The notes: a model not told the origin generated them from the sequence alone. Positions 1 through 7,964 are shown, counted from the first letter of the stretch. The stretch is 9,965 nt of DNA from JAVBKA01 sp031546715 (GCA_031546715.1 JAVBKA010000082.1:1-9965), one strand, 5' to 3'. Numbers and translations are program-made.

Positions 1-1032
1 ATTTCGCTTTGTTTTAAAGTTTTCCTCTTCAAAATATTCGTTTTTACGGCGAATTTTTTCAGCAGTAGTAGCGGCGGCAGAAACCGCCGCAGGTTTTTTG
101 CCTTGCTTGACAGTTTCGGCTATGTGCGCAGCCTTTGGCAGTACTTGGGTTGGCTCGTCCGAAGGCGTGTTTCTAGCGTCGGTGAGGTCGTATTCAAAGT
201 TAATTGAGGGGTTTTTTCTAAATTCATCAAGGTCACGAAGCATCGCTTCGGCACTTTCGTAGCGTTTTGAAACATGCGGCTGCATAGCCTTCATGGTTAT
301 CATTTCCAAGGCGTCAGGAATTTCTGGATTAACCTCTTTTGGGTTAAGCGGAACTGAGTTTATGTGCTGAATAGCAACAGAAACTGGCGTATCGCCTTCA
401 AAGGGGAGGCGTCCTGTCAGCATTTCATACAGGACGACGCCAACGGAGTAAAGGTCGCTGCGGGCGTCAATATGGCTTCCGCGAGCCTGTTCAGGGGAGA
501 TATAGTGAACGCTGCCCAGAGCCTCCTGAGTTAGCGTATTTTGCTTTGACGCAAAGCGGGCAATGCCAAAGTCTGCGACCTTAACTGTGCCGTCTCTGAG
601 AATCATGATATTGTGGGGCTTAATGTCCCTGTGGATAATTCCGCGGCTGTGGGCATGGCTAAGAGCCTTTATTATCTGTGAGCCGAAATGCAAAACCTCG
701 CGCCAGTTGAGAATGCCTTTTTTGTACATATATTGCTTGAGTGTTATGCCGTCAATCAGCTCCATTACGATGTATTCTACCTCGGTATTTTTAGAAACAT
801 CATAAACCGCAACGATATTTGGATGACTAAGCATTGCAACGGCTTGGCTTTCATCGTGAAATCTGCGCCGAAAGTCTGCATCCTGAGAAAAGTCATCCTT
901 GAGTACTTTTACAGCCACAAGACGGTTTAGGCGATGACAAAGAGCTTTATAAACAACTGCCATGCCGCCGACACCGATTACCTCAAGTATCTCATATCTG
1001 TTGTCAAGCATTTGTCCTATGTATTTATCCAT
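1..1032 (-). CDS. pknB: Ser/Thr protein kinase PknB/PrkC family (C-terminus cut off by window)
   Basis: This is a Hanks-type serine/threonine kinase; 344 codons are visible, and the frame stays open to base 1. By residue: glycine loop G20-V-G-G-M-A-V-V-Y28, ATP-anchoring Lys42 in VAVK, alpha-C Glu61, catalytic loop HRDIKPHN with Asp136, DFG Asp154, an activation segment with Thr166 and Thr168, then GSVHYISPEQARG and the DxxSxG-type helix. All catalytic residues are present. After about residue 270 comes a low-complexity, Ala/Lys-rich segment typical of the cytoplasmic juxtamembrane linker. The membrane helix and extracellular PASTA repeats expected in PrkC/PknB proteins would lie outside the window, so they are inferred. 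In Bacillota this kinase senses cell-wall fragments and is opposed by the PP2C phosphatase encoded just upstream, 13 bases away. The ATG is preceded by AAGGAG at 9-base spacing. The family is secure; the PASTA architecture is not seen. Confidence 0.95.
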   Translation of the reverse strand, partial: MDKYIGQMLDNRYEILEVIGVGGMAVVYKALCHRLNRLVAVKVLKDDFSQDADFRRRFHDESQAVAMLSHPNIVAVYDVSKNTEVEYIVMELIDGITLKQYMYKKGILNWREVLHFGSQIIKALSHAHSRGIIHRDIKPHNIMILRDGTVKVADFGIARFASKQNTLTQEALGSVHYISPEQARGSHIDARSDLYSVGVVLYEMLTGRLPFEGDTPVSVAIQHINSVPLNPKEVNPEIPDALEMITMKAMQPHVSKRYESAEAMLRDLDEFRKNPSINFEYDLTDARNTPSDEPTQVLPKAAHIAETVKQGKKPAAVSAAATTAEKIRRKNEYFEEENFKTKRN

Positions 1033-1041
1033 TAATTTAAT

Positions 1042-1047
1042 CTCCTT
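1042..1047 (-). promoter_or_regulatory. Ribosome binding site of the kinase gene, overlapping the phosphatase stop codon
   Basis: AAGGAG lies 9 bases before the kinase ATG. It shares bases with the TAA stop of the phosphatase gene (1046-1048), so a ribosome finishing stp stops on top of the kinase Shine-Dalgarno. This supports coupled translation of phosphatase and kinase. Confidence 0.7.
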
Positions 1048-1780
1048 AGAAAGACAAGAGTATGACGGTTATATTATCGGGTCCGCCGCGGCTGTTTGCA
1101 ATGCGTATTAAACGCTGGCAGCAGTTTGCAGGATTCCCGCCATGCAGAACCTCATATAAAATTTCCTGATCATCAATAACGTTTGTCAATCCGTCAGAGC
1201 ATAACACCAAGTAATCCCCCTGTCTGATTTCAACGGAGAAAATGTCGCATAAAACTGTTTCATCCGTTCCGAGAGCACGAGTAATAAGGTTTTTGCTTGG
1301 ATGATTCTTAGCCTCCTCGGCAGATAAGTCTCCTCGATACAGCATATCCTCCACAACTGAGTGGTCACGGGTGATGCGCTGTATTCCTGTTCGGTCAATT
1401 AAGTAACCGCGGCTATCTCCGACGTTGGCAATGACGGCTTGAGACGGCGTAACAATGCCGCCTACCAAAGTAGTTCCCATACCGTAATAGTCTGGACTGG
1501 AAAGACTTTTATCATACACCTTTTTGTTGGCTATGGTAGTTGCCTGACGGATATAGGTGCGTTTTGCCTTCAACGTCATTCCCGGCTTAATAAGCATATG
1601 CAGCTCTTCAAAAAAGGAATTAGCGGCTATCTCGCTGGCAATATTTCCTGCCTTTGCGCCGCCCATGCCGTCACAAACTACGCATAAAGCGAAGCCTGTG
1701 TCATGGTTGATTTCAAGATTGTAATAATCCTGATTTTGAGTTCTTGAGAAGCCAATGTCGGTATTTGCCCATGCATTCAT
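1046..1780 (-). CDS. stp: PP2C-family (PPM) Ser/Thr protein phosphatase, Stp/PrpC
   Basis: A metal-dependent phosphatase of 244 residues, a normal length for bacterial Stp/PrpC. It removes phosphate from Ser/Thr residues of proteins phosphorylated by the kinase encoded directly downstream. Visible PPM motifs in order: RTQNQD with Asp18, VCDGMGG with Asp37, GMGTTLVGG, NVGDSRGYL, TRDHSVVEDM, LCSDGL with Asp196, and GGPDNITVI with Asp235. The aspartates are those that hold the two catalytic Mn/Mg ions in the family. There is no membrane segment, so it should be cytoplasmic. The frame is open back to an ATG at 1855 that overlaps rlmN. I chose the ATG at 1780 because GGAG sits 5 bases before it and the family begins with a short lead-in to the DIGxxRxxNQD motif. 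It follows rlmN after 32 bases. Confidence 0.95.
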   Translation of the reverse strand: MNAWANTDIGFSRTQNQDYYNLEINHDTGFALCVVCDGMGGAKAGNIASEIAANSFFEELHMLIKPGMTLKAKRTYIRQATTIANKKVYDKSLSSPDYYGMGTTLVGGIVTPSQAVIANVGDSRGYLIDRTGIQRITRDHSVVEDMLYRGDLSAEEAKNHPSKNLITRALGTDETVLCDIFSVEIRQGDYLVLCSDGLTNVIDDQEILYEVLHGGNPANCCQRLIRIANSRGGPDNITVILLSF

Positions 1781-1785
1781 TAATG

Positions 1786-1789
1786 CTCC
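1786..1789 (-). promoter_or_regulatory. Ribosome binding site that sets the stp start
   Basis: GGAG lies 5 bases before the ATG at 1780, with a further AAAGGA just upstream. It decides between this start and the longer reading frame starting at 1855 inside rlmN. Confidence 0.65.
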
Positions 1790-1812
1790 AGTCCTTTCAA
1801 AAAGGTAGACTA

Positions 1813-2814
1813 TTACAATTTTACAATGACAGCCTTTCGTCTTAGCTGACCGCACGCCGCATCAATATCGTTTCCCAGTTTTCTGCGAACGGTGACTGTA
1901 ATATTAGGCGTTGTGACTGCGCCCTGAAAGCGTCTGATAACGTCCTGTGAGGAGGACTTGTACGGCTTGCCCTCAACAGGATTGTAGGAAATCAGGTTTA
2001 CGTGAGCGGATTGACTTGTTAGCAGGCGTTTAAGCCGCATAGCATGTTCTGGGGTGTCGTTCACGCCATCTATCATAACATATTCGTATGAGGTTCTGCG
2101 ACCTGTTTTTGCAAAAAAGTTTTTGCAGGCGCGCATTAGCTCATTTATGGGATATTTTTTATTAACAGGCATCAGCCTTGACCGCGTTTCATCGTCAGGT
2201 GCGTGAAGCGACACCGAAAGTGTGATTGGAAGCTCAAGCTCTGCAAGGCGGTTTATTCCGGAGACAAGTCCGGAGGTGGAGATTGTAACATGGCGCAGGC
2301 TCATGTTTCGTCCTGCGGGGTGGCGAAGAATGTCAAGGAACTTAAGCACGTTATCAAGATTATCAAGGGGCTCACCGATTCCCATTAGCACTAAACTGGA
2401 AATGTTCTCACCGCAGTAAATAATCTGAGCAAGCATTTCACCGGAGGTGAGGTCGCGCACTTTGCCTCCCATAGTAGAGGCGCAAAAGGCGCAGCCCATG
2501 TTGCAGCCAACCTGCGTTGATATGCAAAGAGAGTGCTCAGCTCTGTAGTTCATCAGAACAGATTCCACTGTTTCGCCGTCACTAAGCCGCCAGAGCATTT
2601 TGCATGTACCGTCAGATGAAATCTGCTTTGTCTCCAGAATAGGCGGCGAAAAGCTGAGCTTTTCACGGAGGGACAGGGGCAGTGTCGTCATTTCTACTGG
2701 GAGCATACCCTTATGCAGAGCAGAAAATACCTGTGTGGCTCGATATTTTGGTTCGCCCATAGAGGTTAAGACTTCTGTAAGTTCCTCAGGGGTTAGGGAT
2801 AATAAATCCTGCAT
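1813..2814 (-). CDS. rlmN: Dual-specificity 23S rRNA A2503 / tRNA A37 C2-methyltransferase RlmN
   Basis: A radical-SAM methyltransferase of 333 residues, near the short end of the family. It adds a methyl group to C2 of adenosine 2503 in 23S rRNA, and in studied bacteria also to A37 of some tRNAs, which tunes the peptidyl transferase centre and decoding. The 4Fe-4S cluster motif is Cys104-x3-Cys108-x2-Cys111 (CNMGCAFC). Cys97 (SLCIST) and Cys321 (DAACGQLR) match the two extra mechanistic cysteines, the latter being the methyl-carrying one. Also visible are the MGIGEPLDN motif near 144-152, VTISTSG near 176-182, LSVSLHAP near 199-206, and a C-terminal VTVRRKLGNDIDAACGQL block. The Cfr resistance methylase is related, but the typical RlmN housekeeping context argues against it. 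It starts 2 bases after the rsmB stop with only a weak Shine-Dalgarno, so translation is probably coupled. Confidence 0.96.
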   Translation of the reverse strand: MQDLLSLTPEELTEVLTSMGEPKYRATQVFSALHKGMLPVEMTTLPLSLREKLSFSPPILETKQISSDGTCKMLWRLSDGETVESVLMNYRAEHSLCISTQVGCNMGCAFCASTMGGKVRDLTSGEMLAQIIYCGENISSLVLMGIGEPLDNLDNVLKFLDILRHPAGRNMSLRHVTISTSGLVSGINRLAELELPITLSVSLHAPDDETRSRLMPVNKKYPINELMRACKNFFAKTGRRTSYEYVMIDGVNDTPEHAMRLKRLLTSQSAHVNLISYNPVEGKPYKSSSQDVIRRFQGAVTTPNITVTVRRKLGNDIDAACGQLRRKAVIVKL

Positions 2815-2816
2815 GA

Positions 2817-4097
2817 TTACTCAGCTTTCTGTAAAAGACATATGAAAAAGCCGTCAGTTCCGTGTAAATGTGGAAGCAGTGTTGTCATTCCGTCTGCGCG
2901 TATGCCAAGACCCTTAACTTCGAAGGGAGCGAGTGAAAATTCAGGATGGGATCCTAAAAAGCCCTCGATAACATTTTCGTTTTCAGACTTAAAAACTGTG
3001 CAGGTGGTATACATCAGCAAGCCGCCTGATTTGACAGCCTTTGACGCATTTTCCAGAATGTTGCGCTGGACTGTGGGCAAACGGGTTAAGGTGTTTTGAG
3101 CCTTGTATCGTATGTCAGGCTTTTTTCGGAGAACGCCGAAACCTGAACAGGGGACATCGCAAAGGACAGCGTCAAAAAGGCTGTTTGGCAGTGCCTTGCT
3201 GGCGTCAGAAGCCATGGGGGTAATTGAGTTGATGCCCAGACGTTCCGCGCCTTCACAGATTTTACTTAGCTTCTTCTCGGCAATGTCGGTGGATAATATA
3301 CTGCACTTATCGTCCAGAAGCATCGCCATTAAAAAAGACTTTCCTCCAGGAGCGGCGCAGGTATCCCAAATGTTGGGGTTAGGTGTTTTTATCGCGGCAG
3401 TCAGGATTTCGGCAATTATCCTTGCGCCAACGTCGGCGACTAAGAATTCGCCGCGCTGAAATGCGCGAAGTCCTGTAACCTGACCGTCATAATTATATGC
3501 GTCAATAAAGCCGTGCATAGGTGTTAGTTGAGAAAAGTCGGCTTGCTTCAAGGGGTTTTTAATAAGTATCGTGGGAGGATTGTTGCCGCTTGCCTTGGCA
3601 AACGCCTCAGCGTGGTCGCCGCCAAGCTCAGCGTCGATGATATTCAATGCCCATAGGGGAAGATTGTACTTAATGGACACAGCCTCAAGTTTGTTAGCGG
3701 GTAGCTTTGGAGGAGTTGTCCTAAAGGCCGCAACCTTTCGTAACACAGCGTTTACAAGGGCAACGGCACTAGGGGAACGGAGTGCGGCTTGCTTTGCAGC
3801 CTCGTTGACTGCGGCATGGGTGGGGATTTTATCAGAAAACAGCACTTGATATGCGCCAATACGCAAAATGTCAAGCAAAACAGGCTGCATATGGGTAGTT
3901 TTTCTGTATTGTTCGATGCAAAAATCTAAATAGCTTTGCTTTTGCAGCACGCCCATACACAGATGATAAGCCAAGGCGGCCTCTCTTGTGTCTAATTCCT
4001 CGCAAACTATCGTTAGGGCGTCTTCTGCAAAACGCTCCTCAACCCTGCAAAGTCTTAGTGCCTCAAGGGCGGCATCTCTTCCGTTTGTAATACTCAT
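2817..4097 (-). CDS. rsmB: 16S rRNA m5C967 methyltransferase RsmB (NusB-like domain plus methylase)
   Basis: A 426-residue enzyme that methylates C5 of cytosine 967 (E. coli numbering) in 16S rRNA using S-adenosylmethionine. The first 125 or so residues form the NusB-like RNA-binding domain, including the block around IPTHAAVNEAAKQA and LVNAVLRK. The methylase half has the SAM-binding motif DTCAAPGGK (245-253), DTDIAEKKL-like motif II near 270-277, motif IV CDVPCSGFG with Cys317, and motif VI YTTCTV with Cys366. Cys317 and Cys366 are the pair of cysteines used by RsmB-type m5C methylases. The segment where many relatives have VQDxxSxL reads LVADVGARII here, a modest departure. Its ATG overlaps the fmt stop as ATGA, with GGAAAG upstream. 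In many bacteria it sits next to fmt, as here. Confidence 0.96.
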   Translation of the reverse strand: MSITNGRDAALEALRLCRVEERFAEDALTIVCEELDTREAALAYHLCMGVLQKQSYLDFCIEQYRKTTHMQPVLLDILRIGAYQVLFSDKIPTHAAVNEAAKQAALRSPSAVALVNAVLRKVAAFRTTPPKLPANKLEAVSIKYNLPLWALNIIDAELGGDHAEAFAKASGNNPPTILIKNPLKQADFSQLTPMHGFIDAYNYDGQVTGLRAFQRGEFLVADVGARIIAEILTAAIKTPNPNIWDTCAAPGGKSFLMAMLLDDKCSILSTDIAEKKLSKICEGAERLGINSITPMASDASKALPNSLFDAVLCDVPCSGFGVLRKKPDIRYKAQNTLTRLPTVQRNILENASKAVKSGGLLMYTTCTVFKSENENVIEGFLGSHPEFSLAPFEVKGLGIRADGMTTLLPHLHGTDGFFICLLQKAE

Positions 4098-4996
4098 TTA
4101 GCCCGCTTTCCACGAAGATACGCTCCGAAATCCATTTTTTTTCCTCCATTAGGCTGAACATCATGAAGTCTGAGAATTGCACCGTCACCACAGACCAGAC
4201 CGTTAGTGTCGTACAATGTGCCTGAGTTTTGCTGAACGCTTGCTGGTTCTAGGGTGATATTGTGTAGCTTGAGAACATCTGAGCCACTGTCCCAAAATAC
4301 GCCAGGCCATGGGGTTAGCCCTCGAAAAAGGTTGTATAGCTCCTGCGCGGGCTTTGTAATATCCAGCAGTCCCTGAGACTTGGTCAGCATCGGTGCGAAG
4401 GTGGCGGCGTCGTTGTTTTGGGGAGTTCTTGGGGCAGTGCCGTTATCGATGGCGTCAAGTGTTTTTATAAGTAAGTCCGCGCCAAGCTTCATTAGTCGTT
4501 CGTAAAGTTCGGAACACATTTCTTCAGGGTGTATAGCAGTTTTTTCAGTGAAAATAATGTCGCCTGTGTCAATGCCCTCATCCATAAATATAGTGGTAAC
4601 GCCGCTTTCGGCTTCTCCGTTAATCACCGACCATTGAATTGGGGCAGAGCCGCGATACTTTGGCAGCAGTGAACCATGGACGTTTACACAGCCGAATTTT
4701 GGATATGCCAATATATCCTTTGGGATAATTTTTCCGTAGGCAACAACAGCGATAACATCAGGCTCAGATGCCTTTATAATGTCTAACGCCGTACCGTCAC
4801 GGAGCTTTTCAGGCTGATAAACTGGGATTCCGTGAGCCTCTGCCAAGACCTTGCAGGGCGGGGGAGTTAGCACCATTTTGCGCCCCTGCGGCTTATCCTG
4901 TCGGGTAAACAGACCGCAAACTTCGTGATGCGAATTAATCAGAGCCTCAAGGGAGCATTTAGCAAAGTCCGGTGTGCCCATAAAGAGAACTTTCAT
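4094..4996 (-). CDS. fmt: Methionyl-tRNA formyltransferase
   Basis: A 300-residue enzyme that transfers a formyl group from 10-formyltetrahydrofolate to Met-tRNA(fMet), making the bacterial initiator tRNA. The N-terminal formyltransferase domain has MKVLFMGTPDFA at the start, the SLLPKYRGSAPIQ block at 109-121, and catalytic Asn105, His107 (NVHGS) and Asp143 (GIDTGD). These match Asn106, His108 and Asp144 of the E. coli enzyme. The basic loop DKPQGRK near 34-40, which contacts tRNA in the family, is also present. The C-terminal OB-like domain begins around residue 205, with the LFRGLTPWPGVF motif. The length is close to the usual 305-315. Its start overlaps the def stop by one base, pairing the formylating enzyme with the deformylase. 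GAGGAAG upstream of the ATG lies in the last def codons. Confidence 0.97.
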   Translation of the reverse strand: MKVLFMGTPDFAKCSLEALINSHHEVCGLFTRQDKPQGRKMVLTPPPCKVLAEAHGIPVYQPEKLRDGTALDIIKASEPDVIAVVAYGKIIPKDILAYPKFGCVNVHGSLLPKYRGSAPIQWSVINGEAESGVTTIFMDEGIDTGDIIFTEKTAIHPEEMCSELYERLMKLGADLLIKTLDAIDNGTAPRTPQNNDAATFAPMLTKSQGLLDITKPAQELYNLFRGLTPWPGVFWDSGSDVLKLHNITLEPASVQQNSGTLYDTNGLVCGDGAILRLHDVQPNGGKKMDFGAYLRGKRAK

Positions 4997-5006
4997 TAAT
5001 CTTCTT
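4994..5006 (-). promoter_or_regulatory. def/fmt coupling junction, AAGAAGATTAATG
   Basis: The junction is identical over 13 bases to the rpoZ/priA junction. The def tail ends Glu-Asp-stop, its codons provide the purine-rich ribosome binding site, and TAATG joins stop and start. A further GAGG lies just upstream, giving a stronger site than at priA. Confidence 0.5.
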
Positions 5007-5466
5007 CCTCGTCGGGTGTTATAAATCTTGACGCAAGCCGTGTGTACAGCTCGCCGTCCAGATGGTCGATTTCGTGGCAGAAGGCACGAGCCTTAAGTCC
5101 TTCTCCGGTGACCTCAAAGGAGTTGCCGTTTCTGTCCAACGCGCGAACGGTCACGGTCATAGGACGCTTCACAATTCCTGTGACACCGGGGATTGACAGG
5201 CAGCCTTCAGGGCCTTCCTGTTCGCCCTCAATCTTAATAATTTCTGGGTTGATAAGCTCTAGCAAATCATCATCCCCAGTTTCCACAATGCAAACTCTGC
5301 GAAGGACGCCTACCTGCGGTGCGGCTAAGCCTACTCCGTTTGCTTCGTGAAGTGTATCCTTCATATCATCAAGCAATAAGTGCAATCTTTTGTCAAAATT
5401 AGTCACTAATCGAGATTTTTTTCTTAAGGTTTCATCTTTTTCGGTTAGAATGTTGCGAATAGCCAT
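4996..5466 (-). CDS. def: Peptide deformylase
   Basis: A 156-residue metalloenzyme that removes the formyl group from the N-terminal methionine of new proteins at the ribosome. All three family motifs are intact: GVGLAAPQ (44-51), EGCLS (87-91, metal ligand Cys89) and HEIDHLDG (131-138, ligands His131 and His135 and catalytic Glu132). The tail is acidic (EEED). The frame is open further to 5538, overlapping priA. The start at 5466 is preferred because AAAGGGAG lies 7 bases upstream and because MAIRNILTEKDETLRKKS aligns with the usual N-terminus. There are 34 bases between the priA stop and this start. The short length and sequence suggest the type I group rather than the longer type II enzymes of many Gram-positives; this assignment is an inference. 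Confidence 0.97.
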   Translation of the reverse strand: MAIRNILTEKDETLRKKSRLVTNFDKRLHLLLDDMKDTLHEANGVGLAAPQVGVLRRVCIVETGDDDLLELINPEIIKIEGEQEGPEGCLSIPGVTGIVKRPMTVTVRALDRNGNSFEVTGEGLKARAFCHEIDHLDGELYTRLASRFITPDEEED

Positions 5467-5473
5467 AATTAGT

Positions 5474-5481
5474 CTCCCTTT
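5474..5481 (-). promoter_or_regulatory. Ribosome binding site that sets the def start
   Basis: AAAGGGAG lies 7 bases before the ATG at 5466, in the 34-base gap after priA. It rules out the upstream in-frame start at 5538, which would overlap the end of priA. Confidence 0.75.
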
Positions 5482-5500
5482 CAACTGCTGAGCATACGAT

Positions 5501-7954
5501 TTATCCAATGGGGTCGGGGTCTGCATATAATGTAACACCTTTATTAAGTCGATCCTTGCCGAATGCTGTCAGCAGTGATGTAGTTAAATCACGGAGGGGG
5601 GCAGTTTCGCCCAGCAAGGTAAAGCAATATCGATACCGCATGTCTACCTTTAGTACTGTTGCAGGTGCTGGACCTAAGACGCGTATGCTGCTACTTTGCA
5701 CCGCATTGTCAATCACTGTGCGCAAACGAGCGCAGGCTTTTTGGCAGTTATCCTGACTAATGGAAAACAATGTCAGCCTAGTCATGGAGGAGAACGGCGG
5801 TAAGCCTTGACATCTGCGAAGCTCGATTTCCGAGGAATAAAACTCATGGTAATTCTGCGCAGAAGCGTGAAGAAGTACAGGGTGCTGCGGACTAAATGCC
5901 TGCAAAACTGCTCTTCCCGACTTTTGACCACGTCCACCTCGACCGATTACTTGAGTGATAAGGGAAAAAGTGCGCTCGTTAGCACGGAAATCCGGCGTCA
6001 TCAGTGAATTATCTGCATAAATAACCCCAACGAGGGTCACATTGGGAAAATTCAATCCCTTAGTAATCATTTGCGTGCCCACCAGAATTGGAACGTTTTT
6101 TTGCCGAAAATCTGTAAGGATGGACTGGGCAGAGGTTTTGCCGCCTGTTGTGTCTGCGTCCATTCGCAATACGGGCGTTTCGGGGAAAAGCTCCTGCAAA
6201 TCCTGAACGACCTTTTGCGTTCCCGCTCCTGAGGTTTTGTAATCGCCGCCACATTCGGGGCAGGTGTCAGGCAGTTTTATAGAAAGTCCGCACATATGGC
6301 ACATAAGGCGGGCGTTCGCAGAGTGATAGGTGAGCTTCATACTGCAACGACTACATGTTGGAGCGTTGCCGCATTCTTTGCACACGAGCTGACGTGATGT
6401 ACCTCGGCGGTTCAAAAACAGAATAGTCTGCTCGTCAGCCTGTAGATTTTTGCGGATTTCATTATATAAAACAGAGCTAATAGTTGTGTCGTTACCGCTT
6501 TTTAGCTCAGACTTGAGGTCAGCACTTATAACATACGGAAGTTCCTGCTGATTATATCTATAGATTAGCTCGAAGTAGCCGTATGTACCGTTTTTTGCCG
6601 CATACATACTCTCAATTGAGGGGGTGGCACTGCCTAACAGCAGGTACGCGCCTGTGAGCATACAGCGGTATTTAGCCACGGTTCTGGCATGGTATCGAGG
6701 CGAGGTTTCGGATTTATACGTCAGCTCGTGCTCCTCGTCCATAATAATGAGCTTCAAATTAGTAATCGGTGCAAATATTGCACTGCGAGTACCAATTACG
6801 AGGCGGGCTGAGCCGTTTCTGATGCGTTTCCATTCGTCATACCGTTCGCCGATGGCAAGGCAGCTATGCAAAATCGCTACATTATCGCCGAAATGGGAGG
6901 TGAAAAGCTCCATTAACTGAGGAGTCAAGGCAATTTCTGGCACAAGCACCAGACAACCGTTGCCACTGTTAAGCGTTTGCTCAATCAGCTTTATGTATAC
7001 CGAGGTTTTTCCGCTGCCGGTAATGCCGAAAAGCAAGCCGCAACCCGGAGATTTTTCACTGATTTGTGCTTGAAAATATTCAAATGCTTCAAGCTGTGAG
7101 ATGTTAAGCACAAGGTCAGTCGCTTTACTTACAGAAACAGCAGGTCGGCGAAACACCTCCTGCTCAGTGGTATACACTAAACCCTTTGAAATAAGAGCCT
7201 TTAGAGAGGTACCCGATGCGCCTGTAAAATACAATAGGTCATGCTTTGAGACAGTTCCGTTTTCCATCAAAAAACGCAAAAGCGCACGTTGAACCGGTGA
7301 AGGCTTGCCTGTCAGCGAAGCCTCGGCTTCCTCGTGAGACACGGCAAGCGTGACGATTTCTGCGGTTTTTTCGGAGCTTTTTTGACGGGTTTTTACGTTA
7401 GTTTCCGCAATTCCAAAGGTTGCCAGAGCTTTTATTGCTTTTGTCAGCTTTTTTGTGTCCAAAATAACGGTTTGAAGCTCGGTAACAGTTGCAAAGCCGT
7501 TGTGGGCATACAGGTACTCAAGAACTGACCGCAGTGAAGCATCTGAGCCTTCAACTATTGAAAAGGCCTCCTGCATAGAAAATCCTGAGACAAGACTGCA
7601 AGCATCCTCAACTCTGAACCAAATTCCCGAAGGCAAAACAGCATGTAGAGCCTGCCAAATAGTGCAAAAGACGTTCTTACGAAGCCAAAGCACTATTTTT
7701 ATCATAGCGGCATCAAGCACGGGTTCTTTATCAAGAAAACTTTGAATGCTTTTAACCTTAGCGTAATCACTGCTGTCCGATAAAGACAATATTATTCCTT
7801 CGGTTTTAACATTTCCCTGACCAAAGGGTACAATTACACGCATTCCCACACATGCAATATCCCGCACTGATTCTGGAACGGCATATGTGTAAGGAATGTC
7901 GAGAATATACAGGTTTGTGGCAACGGCAATTTTTGCGTAGAGCGGGCGATCCAT
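5501..7954 (-). CDS. priA: Primosomal protein N', replication restart helicase PriA
   Basis: An 817-residue superfamily 2 helicase that recognises stalled forks and reloads the replicative helicase. The N-terminal DNA-binding domain covers about the first 110 residues (YTYAVPES, VGMRVIVPFG), followed by a winged-helix region. Helicase motifs: Walker A GITGSGKT (310-317), VPEIALTPQL (338-347), GTRSAIFAP (388-396), Walker B DEEH (406-409), GSATPS (441-446), motif V GTQMITKGLNFP (626-637) and motif VI QVIGRGGRG (668-676). Eight zinc cysteines are present in pairs: 525/528, 534/537, 552/555 and 565/568. Motif V usually reads KGHDF and motif VI GRAGR, so Leu634, Asn635 and Gly673 are unusual. The ATG overlaps the rpoZ stop by one base. 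In B. subtilis coaBC lies between rpoZ and priA; it is absent here. The function call is secure. Confidence 0.97.
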   Translation of the reverse strand: MDRPLYAKIAVATNLYILDIPYTYAVPESVRDIACVGMRVIVPFGQGNVKTEGIILSLSDSSDYAKVKSIQSFLDKEPVLDAAMIKIVLWLRKNVFCTIWQALHAVLPSGIWFRVEDACSLVSGFSMQEAFSIVEGSDASLRSVLEYLYAHNGFATVTELQTVILDTKKLTKAIKALATFGIAETNVKTRQKSSEKTAEIVTLAVSHEEAEASLTGKPSPVQRALLRFLMENGTVSKHDLLYFTGASGTSLKALISKGLVYTTEQEVFRRPAVSVSKATDLVLNISQLEAFEYFQAQISEKSPGCGLLFGITGSGKTSVYIKLIEQTLNSGNGCLVLVPEIALTPQLMELFTSHFGDNVAILHSCLAIGERYDEWKRIRNGSARLVIGTRSAIFAPITNLKLIIMDEEHELTYKSETSPRYHARTVAKYRCMLTGAYLLLGSATPSIESMYAAKNGTYGYFELIYRYNQQELPYVISADLKSELKSGNDTTISSVLYNEIRKNLQADEQTILFLNRRGTSRQLVCKECGNAPTCSRCSMKLTYHSANARLMCHMCGLSIKLPDTCPECGGDYKTSGAGTQKVVQDLQELFPETPVLRMDADTTGGKTSAQSILTDFRQKNVPILVGTQMITKGLNFPNVTLVGVIYADNSLMTPDFRANERTFSLITQVIGRGGRGQKSGRAVLQAFSPQHPVLLHASAQNYHEFYSSEIELRRCQGLPPFSSMTRLTLFSISQDNCQKACARLRTVIDNAVQSSSIRVLGPAPATVLKVDMRYRYCFTLLGETAPLRDLTTSLLTAFGKDRLNKGVTLYADPDPIG

Positions 7955-7964
7955 TAATCTTCTT
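7952..7964 (-). promoter_or_regulatory. rpoZ/priA coupling junction, AAGAAGATTAATG
   Basis: The last codons of rpoZ (Glu-Asp-stop) carry a purine-rich AAGAAG just before the TAATG stop/start overlap. The same 13 bases occur at the def/fmt junction (4994-5006). This is the only ribosome binding signal available to priA, so coupled re-initiation is likely. Confidence 0.5.

Noticed and set aside
1781..1855. Longer stp start at 1855
   Set aside because: It lies inside rlmN, and the extra residues are not PP2C-like. GGAG precedes the ATG at 1780 at good spacing.
3103..3459. 118-codon plus-strand ORF opposite rsmB
   Set aside because: It is antisense to a fully conserved gene, with no domain or ribosome context of its own. 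Several similar plus-strand ORFs (for example 5042-5350, 6624-6920 and 3571-3849) are rejected for the same reason.
5467..5538. Longer def start at 5538
   Set aside because: It would overlap the end of priA, lacks family similarity in the extra residues, and the ATG at 5466 has a strong, well-spaced ribosome binding site.
6060..6254. Two minus-strand ORFs of about 60 codons inside priA
   Set aside because: They are out-of-frame shadows of the zinc-binding and helicase region of priA with no recognisable features.
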